From assembly GCA_041397625.1 (NCBI GenBank), contig JAWKWH010000001.1, positions 372,001-436,000 on the forward strand: a DNA stretch of 64,000 bases, read 5' to 3'. A program made the position numbers and the translations under genes. The stretch's first letter is position 1, and the number at the start of each line of letters is the position of its first letter. Source of the stretch: JAWKWH01 sp041397625 (GTDB lineage Bacteria; Pseudomonadota; Alphaproteobacteria; Rhizobiales; Rhizobiaceae). The notes beneath the pieces were generated by a model. It ran no database searches, had not been told where the DNA came from, and saw nothing but the letters and a program-made list of their open reading frames with translations. Positions 27,822 through 38,570 of the stretch are shown piece after piece.

Positions 27822-30212
27822 TCAGACGCCGAACGGCGTCCAGACGGTCTTGATCTGGGTGGCGCGACGCAGGAACTCCTCGCCCTGGCCCTGGCCCGCA
27901 TCATGCCAGTCGCGCGCGCGGCCATTGTTGACCCATGCGGGTTTGAGGTTGCCGGCCGAATATCCCTCGACCATGGCGCTGCCCTCGGCCGACCCGAAAT
28001 ACCAGATGGCATTGATGTCGTCGTGTTTGGCCATGGTGTCGGCCAGCGTGTCGCGGTCGCCGGTGACGATGTTGACCGTGCCGCCGGGAACGTCGGACGT
28101 GTCGAGCACCTGATAGAGGTCGCAGGCAGCGAGCGGATGGCGCGGCGACGGCGTGACGACGACGCGGTTGCCCATCGCGATCGCCGGCGCCACCAGCGAT
28201 ACGAAGCCGAGCAGCGGCGCCTCGTCGGGGCAGGAAATGCCGATCACCTCATAGGGCTCGACCAGCGCCAGCGACAGCATGCGCGGCTGCGGGCCACGCA
28301 CCGCGCCGTCATATTTGTCGGCCCAGGCGGCATAGTGGATGATGCGGGCGACCGAGGCATCGATTTCGGCGTGGGCGGCCTCCGGTTTTTCGCCGGTCAT
28401 CTGCGACAGCCGGGCGGCGAATTCGTCCGCGCGCAGTTCGAGGTTCTCGGCCAGGAAGTAGAGCACCTGGGCGCGGCCGTGACCGGTCATGGCGGTCCAG
28501 CCGCCCGCGCCGCGCGCCGCTTCGACCGCGTTGCGGATGTCCTTGCGATTGCCCAGTCCGGCCTCGGTGATGGTGTGACCCCTGGCATCGAGAACCGGAT
28601 AGGAATAGCCGGAATCGGGCCGTGCCTGCTTGCCGCCGACATACATCTTGACCGTGCGGTCGAGGCCGGCCCCGGCGCCGTCGGGCAGCGGCACCGGCGC
28701 AGAAATCGGCTTCGATGCGGGTAGGGGTTTCGCCTTCTTCTGCCACGCCGGCATCAGATATTCGTACATGCCCTCGCGGCCGCCCTCGCGGCCGTAGCCG
28801 CTTTCGCGGTAGCCGCCGAAGCCGGCCGCCGCGTCGAACAGGTTGGTCGAGTTGATCCACACGATGCCTGCCTTGACCTTGCGCGCGGCGTCGAAGGCCT
28901 CGTCGAGGTCCTGCGACCAGATGGAGGCGGCGAGCCCGTAGCGGCTGTTGTTGGCAAGCTCGACCGCTTCGCCCGGCGTGCGGAAGGTCATGGCGGCAAG
29001 CACCGGTCCGAACACCTCTTCCTGCGCCAGCGGCGAGGCCGGCGCCACCCCGGTAAACAGCGTCGGCGGAAAGAAGCAGCCGCCGGCCGGTACGTTCGCC
29101 GCCCAACTCGGCTGCCAGCATTCGGCGCCCGCCGCCTTGCCGGCCTCGACCTTGGCGGTGATGGATGCGATCTGCACCGGCGCCACCACGGCGCCCATGT
29201 CGATCGCCTTGTCGAGCGGGTCGCCGACGCGCAGCGTTTCCATGCGCGCCTTGAGCTTGGCGAGGAAGCGATTGGCGATACCTTCCTGCACCAGCGCGCG
29301 CGAGCCGGCGCAGCACACCTCGCCCTGATTGAACCAGATGGCGTCGACGACGCCTTCGACCGCCGCATCGATATCGGCATGGTCGAAGACGATGAAAGGC
29401 GACTTGCCGCCGAGCTCCAGCGACAATTTCTTGCCCGAACCGGCGGTCTGTCGCCTGAGAATGCGGCCGACCTCGGTCGATCCGGTGAAGGCGAGCTTGT
29501 CGACGCCGGAATGGGCGGCGATTGCCGCGCCGGTCTCGCCGCCGCCATTGACGATGTTGACGACGCCGGCCGGCAGTCCGGCCTCGGCGCAAATCTCCGC
29601 AAAGGCGATCGCCGTCAGCGGTGTGTGCTCGGCGGGCTTGAGTACCACGGTGCAGCCGGCGGCAAGTGCCGGTGCGATCTTCCAGGCGAGCATCAGGAGC
29701 GGGAAGTTCCAGGGGATGATCTGGCCACAGACGCCGGCCGGTCCGTAGCCCGGAAACTCGCTATCGCGCAGTTCGGCCCAGCCGGCGTGGTAGTAGAAGT
29801 GGCGCGCGGCAAGTGGAATGTCGATGTCGCGCGTCTCGCGGATCGACTTGCCGTTGTCGACGGTTTCCAGCACCGCCAGGAAGCGGGCGTGTTTCTGCAG
29901 GTGGCGGGCGATCGCGTAGAGATGACGCGCGCGCGCGGTGCCTGAGAGCGCCTGCCATTTCGTCTTGGCCCTTGTCGCTGCGGCAACGGCCTTGTCGACA
30001 TCGGCCTTAGAACCGTTCGCCACGTCGGCGAGCTTGTCGCCATTGGCGGGATTGTGGACGGCAAAGGTCGCCTTGCCGGCCTTGGTGAACCCGCCGGCGA
30101 TGAAATGGCCGAGGCGGTGCTTGTGGCTGGCCAGCCAGTCGGCGACGATCGCGTCGTCTTCCGGCGCCGGACCGTATTCCATCGTTTTCAGGATATCCTT
30201 GATCTCGTTCAT
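27822..30212 (-). CDS. ALDH16-type aldehyde dehydrogenase with two ALDH domains
   Basis: 796 residues, far longer than the usual 480-500. Residues about 35-500 form a complete ALDH domain: GQIIPWNFPLLMLAWK, FTGSTEVGR, catalytic Glu in LELGGKSPF and Cys in FNQGEVCCAGSR. Residues about 530-796 form a second, degenerate ALDH-like part without an obvious catalytic cysteine, as in ALDH16. Bacterial ALDH16 enzymes are known to be active. Sitting between deoC and deoA, it most likely oxidises the acetaldehyde released by deoxyribose-phosphate aldolase, which is an inference from context. Confidence 0.87.
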   Translation of the reverse strand: MNEIKDILKTMEYGPAPEDDAIVADWLASHKHRLGHFIAGGFTKAGKATFAVHNPANGDKLADVANGSKADVDKAVAAATRAKTKWQALSGTARARHLYAIARHLQKHARFLAVLETVDNGKSIRETRDIDIPLAARHFYYHAGWAELRDSEFPGYGPAGVCGQIIPWNFPLLMLAWKIAPALAAGCTVVLKPAEHTPLTAIAFAEICAEAGLPAGVVNIVNGGGETGAAIAAHSGVDKLAFTGSTEVGRILRRQTAGSGKKLSLELGGKSPFIVFDHADIDAAVEGVVDAIWFNQGEVCCAGSRALVQEGIANRFLAKLKARMETLRVGDPLDKAIDMGAVVAPVQIASITAKVEAGKAAGAECWQPSWAANVPAGGCFFPPTLFTGVAPASPLAQEEVFGPVLAAMTFRTPGEAVELANNSRYGLAASIWSQDLDEAFDAARKVKAGIVWINSTNLFDAAAGFGGYRESGYGREGGREGMYEYLMPAWQKKAKPLPASKPISAPVPLPDGAGAGLDRTVKMYVGGKQARPDSGYSYPVLDARGHTITEAGLGNRKDIRNAVEAARGAGGWTAMTGHGRAQVLYFLAENLELRADEFAARLSQMTGEKPEAAHAEIDASVARIIHYAAWADKYDGAVRGPQPRMLSLALVEPYEVIGISCPDEAPLLGFVSLVAPAIAMGNRVVVTPSPRHPLAACDLYQVLDTSDVPGGTVNIVTGDRDTLADTMAKHDDINAIWYFGSAEGSAMVEGYSAGNLKPAWVNNGRARDWHDAGQGQGEEFLRRATQIKTVWTPFGV

Positions 30213-30224
30213 AGGTCAGATCCC

Positions 30225-31247
30225 TCAGGCGATGCCGTGGCGGTTGGCGGCGGAGTAGCGCCCGGTGACGAAGTGCTCGATCTGGCGCTCGATGTCGCCG
30301 AGCAGCGAACTGGCGCCGAAGCGGAACAGGTCGGGCTTAAGCCAGTCGTCGCCAAGCTCTTCCTTCATCAGGAACAGCCAGGCCATGGCGTCCTTGGCGG
30401 TGCGGATGCCGCCGGCGGGCTTGAAGCCGGCGTAAAAGCCGCTGAACTCCAGATAGTCGCGCACGGCGCGTACCATCACCAGGCTCACCGGTAAGGTGGC
30501 GTTGACGCTCTCCATGCCGGTCGAGGTCTTGACGAAGTCGGACCCGGCCATCAGCGCCACCATCGACGCCTTGTAGACATTGGTCAGCGTCTTCAGTTCG
30601 CCTGTGGCGAGGATCGCCTTCATGTGGGCTTCGCCGCAGGCCTCGCGCATCCGGCGCAGTTCATCGTAGAGCGCGACCCAGTCGCCGCCCAGCACCTGGG
30701 CCCGGCTGATGACGATGTCGATCTCGGCGGCACCCTGGTCGACGGCGTAGCCGATTTCGGCAAGCCGTTGCGGCAGCGGCGTCAGGCCGGCCGGAAAGCC
30801 GGTCGCGACCGAGGCGACCGGTATCCCGGAACCGTCGAGCGCGGCAACCGCGGTCGCCACCATCGCGGGATAAACGCAGACCGCGCCGGTGGTCAGGCCG
30901 TAGTCGGAAAGCCCCAGCGCCTCGACGAGATCGGGACGCAGAGGCTGGCGCGCCTTGGCGCAGAGCCTGCGCACGCGCTCCTCGGTATCGTCGCCGGCAA
31001 GCGTCGTCAGGTCCATGCATTCGATGGCGCGTACCAGCCAGGCAGCCTGCCATTTCTTCTTCACCGTGCGCCGTGTCGTCAGCGTCGCGACGCGTCGCTC
31101 CGCGGCCGACAGGTTGACCGAGACGCGGTCGAACCATTCCGGCGTCAGCGCGGTGCCGTCGTTGCGGGGACGGTGCTGGCTGACCGCGACCAGGTGCGAA
31201 CCGGTGGTCGTCGCGGCGAGCGTCGTGGAATCGGTCTTGGCGTTCAT
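30225..31247 (-). CDS. deoC: 2-deoxyribose-5-phosphate aldolase
   Basis: 340 residues. The Schiff-base lysine is in FVKTSTGM and the second conserved lysine in FKPAGGIRTAKDAM. VCVYPAMV and VATGFPAG are standard DeoC strands. It splits deoxyribose-5-phosphate into glyceraldehyde-3-phosphate and acetaldehyde. The N-terminal extension of about 80 residues compared with E. coli DeoC is usual for this longer class. The start ATG overlaps the punA stop by 4 bases (ATGA), so the frame extending further upstream is not used. The ALDH16 gene follows after 12 bases. Confidence 0.92.
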   Translation of the reverse strand: MNAKTDSTTLAATTTGSHLVAVSQHRPRNDGTALTPEWFDRVSVNLSAAERRVATLTTRRTVKKKWQAAWLVRAIECMDLTTLAGDDTEERVRRLCAKARQPLRPDLVEALGLSDYGLTTGAVCVYPAMVATAVAALDGSGIPVASVATGFPAGLTPLPQRLAEIGYAVDQGAAEIDIVISRAQVLGGDWVALYDELRRMREACGEAHMKAILATGELKTLTNVYKASMVALMAGSDFVKTSTGMESVNATLPVSLVMVRAVRDYLEFSGFYAGFKPAGGIRTAKDAMAWLFLMKEELGDDWLKPDLFRFGASSLLGDIERQIEHFVTGRYSAANRHGIA

Positions 31248-32038
31248 GCCATGTCTCCGATGGCGCGCGCGAGGATGCGCTCGAGCTTCCTGCCGCCCTC
31301 TGGCGCCACGTCCTTGGTTTCCTGATGCGACAGTTCGGCGCCGGTCATGCCGGCGGCGTAGTTGGTGATGATCGAGCAGGCGACGACGCGCAGTCCGCAG
31401 AAGCGGGCCAGGATCACCTCCGGCACGGTCGACATGCCGACCGCGTCGGCGCCGAACAAGCGCGCCATGCGAATCTCCGCAGGGGTTTCGAAGGATGGGC
31501 CGGAAAACCACATATAGACGCCGCGGCCGAGCGCGATGCCTTCCTTCTCCGCCGCCTTTGCAAGAGCCGCCCGCATGTCCGCGTCATAGGCCTCGGTCAG
31601 GCCGACGAAACGCCGGTCGCTTGGCTCGCCGAACAGCGGGTTGGAGCCGGAAAAATTGATGTGGTCCTCGACCAGCATGACCGAGCCGGGCCCCAGCGCG
31701 GGGTCGAGCGAACCGGCCGAGTTGGTGAGGATCAGCCGTTCGATGCCGATGCTGGCGAGCGTTTCGATGACCGGACGCATGGCGCCGGCGTCGCCGTGCT
31801 CGTAGTAGTGCACCCGGCCCGACAGCACCACGATCGGCACGCCCGACAGCTTGCCCGTCACCACCTCGCCGGCGTGACCGGAAACGCCGCCTTCGGGAAA
31901 GCCGGGCAGTTCGCCATAGGGAATGCGAACAGGCTCCTCGACCGCCCCGGCGAGCCCGCCAAGCCCGGAGCCGAGCACGATGGCGATCTTCGGCGACAGA
32001 TCGCCAAGCGCCTCGTTCAACCTGGCAGTTGCGCTCAT
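31244..32038 (-). CDS. punA: purine nucleoside phosphorylase (PunA/XapA type)
   Basis: 264 residues of the trimeric PNP class. The phosphate-binding IVLGSGLGGLAG is near residue 20. GRVHYYEHGDAGAM, LTNSAGSLDP and the substrate block MWFSGPSFETPAEIRMARLFGADAVGMSTVPEV follow in separate stretches. The late ITNYAAGM contains the base-recognising Asn. It phosphorolyses inosine and guanosine. Start and stop both overlap neighbours by 4 bases (cdd upstream, deoC downstream), so the three are translationally coupled. Confidence 0.92.
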   Translation of the reverse strand: MSATARLNEALGDLSPKIAIVLGSGLGGLAGAVEEPVRIPYGELPGFPEGGVSGHAGEVVTGKLSGVPIVVLSGRVHYYEHGDAGAMRPVIETLASIGIERLILTNSAGSLDPALGPGSVMLVEDHINFSGSNPLFGEPSDRRFVGLTEAYDADMRAALAKAAEKEGIALGRGVYMWFSGPSFETPAEIRMARLFGADAVGMSTVPEVILARFCGLRVVACSIITNYAAGMTGAELSHQETKDVAPEGGRKLERILARAIGDMA

Positions 32039-32427
32039 TTCAGCACCTCCGCCTCGAAGCCGCGCGGAAACAATGCGCCGAGCGTAGTCGTCTCGACGAT
32101 GCCGGTCTCGTCGCACAGATGCAACTTCGCCTCGGGGCCGGCGAACTCGGCCAGCCGCTGCCGGCAACCGCCGCAGGGCGTGACCTTCGCCTTTTTCTCT
32201 GCGACGACTGCGATTTCGGCGATTTTGCCGCCGCCGCCCATGACAAAATGCGACAACGCCGTGGTCTCGGCGCACCAACCTTCCGGATAGGCGATCACCT
32301 CGATGTTGCAGCCCGAAAAGACGCGGCCGTCGGCGGTGCGGATGGCCGCACCGACGGGAAACGCCGAATAGGGCGAATAGGATTTGGCCATGGCCGCGCG
32401 CGCGGCTTCGAACAGATCATGCGACAC
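32035..32427 (-). CDS. cdd: cytidine deaminase
   Basis: 130 residues, the homotetrameric CDA length. The proton-transfer Glu and first zinc cysteine are in GWCAETTAL; the other two zinc cysteines are in TPCGGCRQRL. The opening AKSYSPYSAFPVGAAIRT is typical. It deaminates cytidine and deoxycytidine to uridine forms, which the phosphorylases and Upp then use. It begins 5 bases after the permease stop and overlaps punA by 4 bases. Confidence 0.93.
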   Translation of the reverse strand: MSHDLFEAARAAMAKSYSPYSAFPVGAAIRTADGRVFSGCNIEVIAYPEGWCAETTALSHFVMGGGGKIAEIAVVAEKKAKVTPCGGCRQRLAEFAGPEAKLHLCDETGIVETTTLGALFPRGFEAEVLK

Positions 32428-32431
32428 GGGC

Positions 32432-33412
32432 CTACCGTTCCTTGACGTAGGGCACGCCGCCCGCCTTCGGCGGGATTGCCTTGCCGATGAATCCCGCCAG
32501 CAGGATGACGGTCAGTACATAGGGCAGCGCCTGGAAAACCTGCACCGGCACCTTGCCGATGAGCGGTAGCGCCTTGCCCTGCAGGACGATGGCAATGGCG
32601 TCGAGGAAACCGAACAGCAGACAGGCGAACATGGCGTTGACCGGCTTCCATTTGGCGAAGATCAGCGCGGCGAGCGCGATGAAGCCGCGGCCGGCGGTCA
32701 TGTCTTTGACGAAACCGGCATTCTGGGCGACCGAAAGATACGCGCCGGCAAAGCCGCACAGCGTGCCGCAGCAGATGACGGCGCGGTAGCGCAGCCAGGT
32801 GACCGAGATGCCGGCGGTATCGACGGCGGCCGGATTTTCGCCGACCGCCCGCAGCCTGAGACCGAAGCGGGTGCGAAACAGTACCCACCAGGTGATCGGC
32901 ACCATGAGGAAGGCGACATAAACCAGAATGGAATGACCGGAAATCAGGCCGGAATAGATGTGGCCGATGACCGGCACGTCGGCGAGTGCCGCCGCGCCCG
33001 GCAGGTCGATGGCCGTGAACCGGCTGCCCGCCGCCGACAGCGAAGGTGTGCGACCGCCCTGCTGGAACCAGGCCTGGCCGAGGATGACCGCCGAACCGGC
33101 GGCGATAAAGTTGATGGCCACGCCGGAGACGATCTGGTTGCCGCGGTGGGTGATCGAAGCGAAGCCGTGGACCAGCGCCAGGAACAGCGACGCGGCGACC
33201 GCTGCCAGAAGGCCGACCCAGGCCGAGCCGGAGACATAGGCCGCCGAAGCGCCGGCAAACGCGCCGGCGAGCATTTTGCCTTCCAGACCGATGTCGAAAA
33301 CGCCGGAGCGCTCCGAATAAAGGCCGGCAAGGCAGGCCAGCAGCAGCGGCGCGGATACGCGCAGCATGGAATCGAACACGCCGAGCGCAACATTGAGGCT
33401 GAGGAAATCCAT
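32432..33412 (-). CDS. nucleoside ABC transporter permease (YufQ/NupC type)
   Basis: A 326-residue inner-membrane protein of the BPD_transp_2 family with about 8-9 hydrophobic helices. SGVFDIGLEGKMLAGAFAG near residue 35 is the family mark of BMP-linked permeases, followed by GNQIVSGVAINF and GRGFIALAALIFAKWKP near 240. It pairs with the permease at 33416-34552. Transporters of this type import purine and pyrimidine nucleosides, in keeping with the salvage genes directly downstream. The gap to the preceding permease gene is 3 bases. Confidence 0.88.
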   Translation of the reverse strand: MDFLSLNVALGVFDSMLRVSAPLLLACLAGLYSERSGVFDIGLEGKMLAGAFAGASAAYVSGSAWVGLLAAVAASLFLALVHGFASITHRGNQIVSGVAINFIAAGSAVILGQAWFQQGGRTPSLSAAGSRFTAIDLPGAAALADVPVIGHIYSGLISGHSILVYVAFLMVPITWWVLFRTRFGLRLRAVGENPAAVDTAGISVTWLRYRAVICCGTLCGFAGAYLSVAQNAGFVKDMTAGRGFIALAALIFAKWKPVNAMFACLLFGFLDAIAIVLQGKALPLIGKVPVQVFQALPYVLTVILLAGFIGKAIPPKAGGVPYVKER

Positions 33413-33415
33413 GGC

Positions 33416-34551
33416 TCAGCCCTCCGCATTCTTGGCTTCCAGTCCGACCGACTTCGGCCGGAGGCTGGCAAATGCGGTCTGCACCGCGGGCCGGAACATG
33501 TTTTCCAACGCGCCGGCGAACAGGATCACCAGGCCCTGGATAATGACGATCATGTCGCGGCTGATGTTCGGCATCTCGAACGCGATCTCGGCACCGCCCT
33601 GGTAGAGCATGCCGAACAGGATGGCGGCGGGGATGATGCCGGCGGGATGCGAGCGGCCCATCAGCGCCACGGCGATACCGACGAAACCGGCACCCGTGAC
33701 GAAGTCGAGCTGAAGGCGGTGCTGGTCGCCCATTACCGGGTTGATGGCCATCATGCCGGCAAGCGCCCCGGAGATCATCATCGTGATGATGATGATGCGA
33801 ACCTCATTGATGCCGGCATAGCGCGCCGCGGTCGGCGAGAAGCCCATGGTGCGGATTTCATAACCGAGCTTGGTGCGCCAGATCAGCGCCCACACGACGC
33901 CGCTCATCACCAGCGCCAGGATGAAGGACAGGTTGAGCGGAGTCGAGCGGATCGAGGCGCCGAACAATTCGAGCAGCCAGTCGAGTTTGGGCAGATGGGC
34001 GTTTTCCAGAAAGGTGCGGGTCTGCGGCGCCATGGAGCCGGCGGGCTTGAGCATGCCGACCAGCAGATAGACCATGACGCTGGCGGCAATGAAGTTGAAC
34101 ATGATGGTGGTGATGACGATGTGGCTGCCGCGCTTGGCCTGCAGATAGGCCGGGATCAGCGCCCAAAGGGCGCCGAGCAGGGCGGAGCCCGCTATCGCCA
34201 GCAGGAAGATCAGGTACCATGGAAGGAAGCCGTCGAGCAGAAGGCAGGGAACGGCGACGCCGAGACCCGCAAAATAGGCCTGGCCCTCGCCACCGATGTT
34301 GAACAGGCCGCAATGGAAGGCGACGGCGACCGCAAGGCCGGTGAAGATGAAGTTGGTGGCGTAGAACAGCGTGTAGCCGATGCCTTCGCCGGAACCGAAG
34401 GCGCCCTGGACCAGCAGGGTCGCCGCCTTGATCGGGCTTTCGCCGACCAGCAGCACCACCAGGCCGGCGACGAAGAAGGCAACGACGAGGTTGATCAGTG
34501 GGATCAGGCCGTAGTCGGCCCAGGCGGGGAGCTTTGCGTAAGGGGTGGCCA

Positions 34552-34552
<1 letters not shown>
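33416..34552 (-). CDS. nucleoside ABC transporter permease (YufP/NupB type)
   Basis: A 378-residue permease of the same superfamily as its neighbour, with an N-terminal helix and about 9 further helices. Marks are LFNIGGEGQAYFAGLGVAVP near residue 85 and GINEVRIIIITMMISGALAG near 245. It forms the other half of the membrane channel. Its ATG shares a base with the stop of the ATPase gene at 34552, indicating coupled translation. Confidence 0.88.
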
Positions 34553-36090
<1,538 letters not shown>

Positions 36091-36215
36091 TGTGCCGGTG
36101 CACCTTTTTTTATTTTTCGGTTAAAATTGGCACGGCCTGCATCCGCACCAATCCGACCTTATCCCTCAACGACACTCTCGACAATTTTTACCCGGCCTGC
36201 AACATGGGAATCACC

Positions 36216-36416
36216 ATGGAAGACCGGATCGCCAATCTGGAAATGCTCGTTGCGGAGCAGGAGCGTACGATTGAGGATATGTCGGGCGTGATCGCGCGGC
36301 AATGGAGCGAGATCGAGACGCTCGGCCGCAAGCTGGAGGTTCTGACCAAGCGGTTTGCGGAACTGGAAGAGCAGGCCGCGCCGGACGTTCCGGTCAATCG
36401 TCCGCCGCATTATTGA
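36216..36416 (+). CDS. slyX: SlyX family protein
   Basis: A short protein of about 66 residues that is coiled coil for most of its length (MEDRIANLEMLVAEQERTIE, then IETLGRKLEVLTKRFAELEE). The terminal PPHY is the SlyX hallmark. The family function is unknown. The ATG at 36216 gives the canonical MEDRIANLE opening; an in-frame ATG at 36204 would add four residues. It is divergent from the nucleoside ABC ATPase and its stop is 3 bases from the end of the convergent VOC gene. Confidence 0.87.
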   Translation: MEDRIANLEMLVAEQERTIEDMSGVIARQWSEIETLGRKLEVLTKRFAELEEQAAPDVPVNRPPHY

Positions 36417-36419
36417 GTA

Positions 36420-36776
36420 TCAGGCCGCCGGCGGTTGCCACAGCTCGATCGGATTGCCCTCCGGATCGTGCACCCGGGCGAAGCGACCATATTCGCCGTC
36501 CCATTCGGCCCGCGTTTCGGCTTCGATGTCGGCCTCGGCCAACCGGGCGATGAGGCCGTCGAGATCGTCGACCCTCAGGTTGAGCATCCAGCCCCTGTCG
36601 GCGGCGAAATAGTCGCTGCCGGCGGCAAAGGGCGCGAACACGGTCGGTCCGGCGTCCTGGAGCCACGGGCCCGTGCTGACGGGATCGATGCCGAGATGAT
36701 GCTGGTACCATTCGGCGAGCGCCTCGGGATCGCGACAGCGGAAGAAGAAGCCGCCAATGCCGGTGACGCGCGCCAT
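36420..36776 (-). CDS. glyoxalase/bleomycin-resistance (VOC) family protein
   Basis: 118 residues with one VOC domain of paired beta-alpha-beta units: GFFFRCRDPEALAEWYQHHLGI at the start, NLRVDDLDGLIARL in the middle and VHDPEGNPIELWQP at the end, with the usual terminal Glu metal ligand. Substrate is unknown. The ATG at 36776 is one base from the ogt stop, so the two are probably one transcript. Confidence 0.85.
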   Translation of the reverse strand: MARVTGIGGFFFRCRDPEALAEWYQHHLGIDPVSTGPWLQDAGPTVFAPFAAGSDYFAADRGWMLNLRVDDLDGLIARLAEADIEAETRAEWDGEYGRFARVHDPEGNPIELWQPPAA

Positions 36777-36777
36777 G

Positions 36778-37296
36778 TCAGGCAAACAGCCGTAATTGCT
36801 GGCCCGGCATCGGCCGCACGCGCGCTTCCAGGTCGATCAGGAACTGCTTGGTTGCAAGGCCTCCGCCAAAGCCGGTGAGCGTGCCGTCGGCGCCGATGAC
36901 CCGATGACAGGGTACGACGATGGGTAGCGGATTGCGGCCATTGGCGATGCCGACGGCGCGGCTGGCGGCGACGTCCTCGCCGATGGCGCGGGCGATGTCG
37001 CCGTAGGACACGGTCACGCCGTAGGGAATGTCGCAAAGCGCCCGCCAGACGGCATTTTCGAACGCGCTGCCGTGAAAGCCGATCGGCAGGTCGAATTCGG
37101 TCAGTTCGCCGGCGAAATAGGCATCGAGCTGCCGTCCTACCTCGGGAAAAAATTCGTTGTCACGCAGCCAGTCGGCACGCGGACGCAGCGCGGTGCGGCC
37201 TGTGGGAAAGGAGATGAAATGCAGCCTTGATGGCGAGCCGGCAAGCAGCAACGGCCCGACCGGGCTGTCGTGAAAGGTATAGCGCAGCGGTTCCAT
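36778..37296 (-). CDS. ogt: methylated-DNA--protein-cysteine methyltransferase
   Basis: 172 residues. The acceptor cysteine is in VVPCHRVIG near residue 130. FENAVWRALCDIPYGVTVSYGDIA and the terminal GGLATKQFLIDLE are the usual AGT elements. It repairs O6-alkylguanine by irreversible transfer to its own cysteine. The ATG at 37296 (MEPLRYTF) matches family starts; an upstream in-frame extension to 37356 runs towards the terminator and is not expected. It lies between the BMP-protein gene and the VOC gene. Confidence 0.92.
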   Translation of the reverse strand: MEPLRYTFHDSPVGPLLLAGSPSRLHFISFPTGRTALRPRADWLRDNEFFPEVGRQLDAYFAGELTEFDLPIGFHGSAFENAVWRALCDIPYGVTVSYGDIARAIGEDVAASRAVGIANGRNPLPIVVPCHRVIGADGTLTGFGGGLATKQFLIDLEARVRPMPGQQLRLFA

Positions 37297-37360
37297 GGGC
37301 GCGATTATGGCCGATTTCACCCGGTTGGCCACCCGTTTCCTGCAACATGCTGACACCAGA

Positions 37361-37391
37361 AAGCCGCCGGCGTTTCCGCCGGCGGCTTTTT
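37361..37391 (-). terminator. strong hairpin terminator after the BMP-protein gene
   Basis: A perfect 12-base stem AAGCCGCCGGCG (37361-37372) / CGCCGGCGGCTT (37377-37388) with loop TTTC. On the plus strand it is followed by a run of T; on the minus strand the T-run is only three bases. It lies 25 bases beyond the stop of the minus-strand BMP gene and before ogt, so it most likely ends that transcript. Confidence 0.8.
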
Positions 37392-37415
37392 GGTCGGTAT
37401 CGAAAATGCTGCCGA

Positions 37416-38405
37416 TCAGTAAGGGCAGTTGTTGTCCGACATGTAGTCATGGACGGAAACCGCGCCGGAAATGATGTCGGCCTTCGCCTTTTCGACCGCG
37501 TCGATCATTTCCTGCGAAACCAGCGGCTTGTTGTTGTCGTCCATGGCGTAGTCGACGCCGCCTTCCTTCAGGCCGAGTACGTTGAAGCCGTAGGAGAAGG
37601 AGTCGTTCTTGGCGTCGTTGAAGGCGTTGAAAACGGCAACGTCAACCCGTTTCAGCATCGAGGTCAGCACCTTGCCCGGCTGCAGGCCGTTCTGGTTGGA
37701 GTCGACGCCGATGCCGAGCTTGCCGGCGTCGGCCGCCGCCTGCAGAACGCCGATGCCGGTGCCGCCGGCGGCCGCGTAGATCACGTCGGCGCCCTGCTCC
37801 ATCTGCGACTTGGCAATCTCGCCGCCCTTGGTCGGATCATTCCAGGCCGCCGGCGTGTCGCCGGTCATGTTCTGGAACACTTCCGTGGCGCCGGCCGCCT
37901 TGGCGCCGCCGACATAGCCGCAACCGAACTTGCGGATCAGCGGGATGTCCATGCCACCGACAAAGCCGACCTTCTTGGAGGCAGACGCAATCGCCGCCAT
38001 GATGCCGACCAGATAGGAACCCTCATGCTCGCTGTAGACCACCGAGCGCACATTCGGTGCGTCGACAACCATGTCGATGATGGCAAAATTGGTGTCGGGA
38101 TATTCGGCCGCCACCTTTTCCAACGCCGCGGCCCAGGAAAAGCCGGCCATCACGATCGGATTGTTGCCGTCCTTGGCGAAACGCCGCAGTGCCTGCTCGC
38201 GCTGCGAGTCGTTCTGGATTTCGAACTCGCGATATTCAATGCCCGTTTCGGCCTTGAACTTCTCCGCGCCGGAATAGGCGGCTTCATTGAAGGATTTGTC
38301 GAATTTGCCGCCGAGATCATAGATGATCGCCGGCTTGATGTCGGCTGCGAAAGCCTGGACGGTCATCGCGGTCGCGGCCAAAAGGCCAAGAATGATACGC
38401 TTCAT
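37416..38405 (-). CDS. BMP-family nucleoside ABC transporter substrate-binding protein
   Basis: 329 residues. A signal peptide (MKRIILGLLAATAMTVQAFA, cut before ADIKP) precedes a PnrA/BmpA-like fold: IIYDLGGKFDKSFNEAAYSGA near residue 27, IDMVVDAPNVRSVVYSEHEG, KVGFVGGMDIPLIRKFGCGY, and AAGGTGIGVLQAAADAG. Such proteins bind purine nucleosides. It must serve the ABC transporter at 32432-36090, but is separated from it by ogt, the VOC gene and slyX and ends in its own terminator. The ATG at 38405 is preceded by intergenic DNA; a longer frame to 38567 was rejected because it lacks signal-peptide logic. Confidence 0.92.
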   Translation of the reverse strand: MKRIILGLLAATAMTVQAFAADIKPAIIYDLGGKFDKSFNEAAYSGAEKFKAETGIEYREFEIQNDSQREQALRRFAKDGNNPIVMAGFSWAAALEKVAAEYPDTNFAIIDMVVDAPNVRSVVYSEHEGSYLVGIMAAIASASKKVGFVGGMDIPLIRKFGCGYVGGAKAAGATEVFQNMTGDTPAAWNDPTKGGEIAKSQMEQGADVIYAAAGGTGIGVLQAAADAGKLGIGVDSNQNGLQPGKVLTSMLKRVDVAVFNAFNDAKNDSFSYGFNVLGLKEGGVDYAMDDNNKPLVSQEMIDAVEKAKADIISGAVSVHDYMSDNNCPY

Positions 38406-38570
38406 GAGATTTGAACCCTGTCGTTGATCTTGTTGTTCCCGCCAGGCCGGTGCCGACGGCATTGGACAGCGGGTGTGGCGAAGGGATGCCCTCCACTGGA
38501 AATACAGTCTTGCACGGAAAATCAGCGATTTCACGAAAAAATTTCGGCCGGTGCGACGAACGGCCAAACG

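Noticed and set aside
36126..36141. Sigma-54-like TTGGCACG...TGCAT upstream of slyX
   Set aside because: The GG and GC elements are 8 bases apart rather than 10, so it does not fit a sigma-54 promoter.
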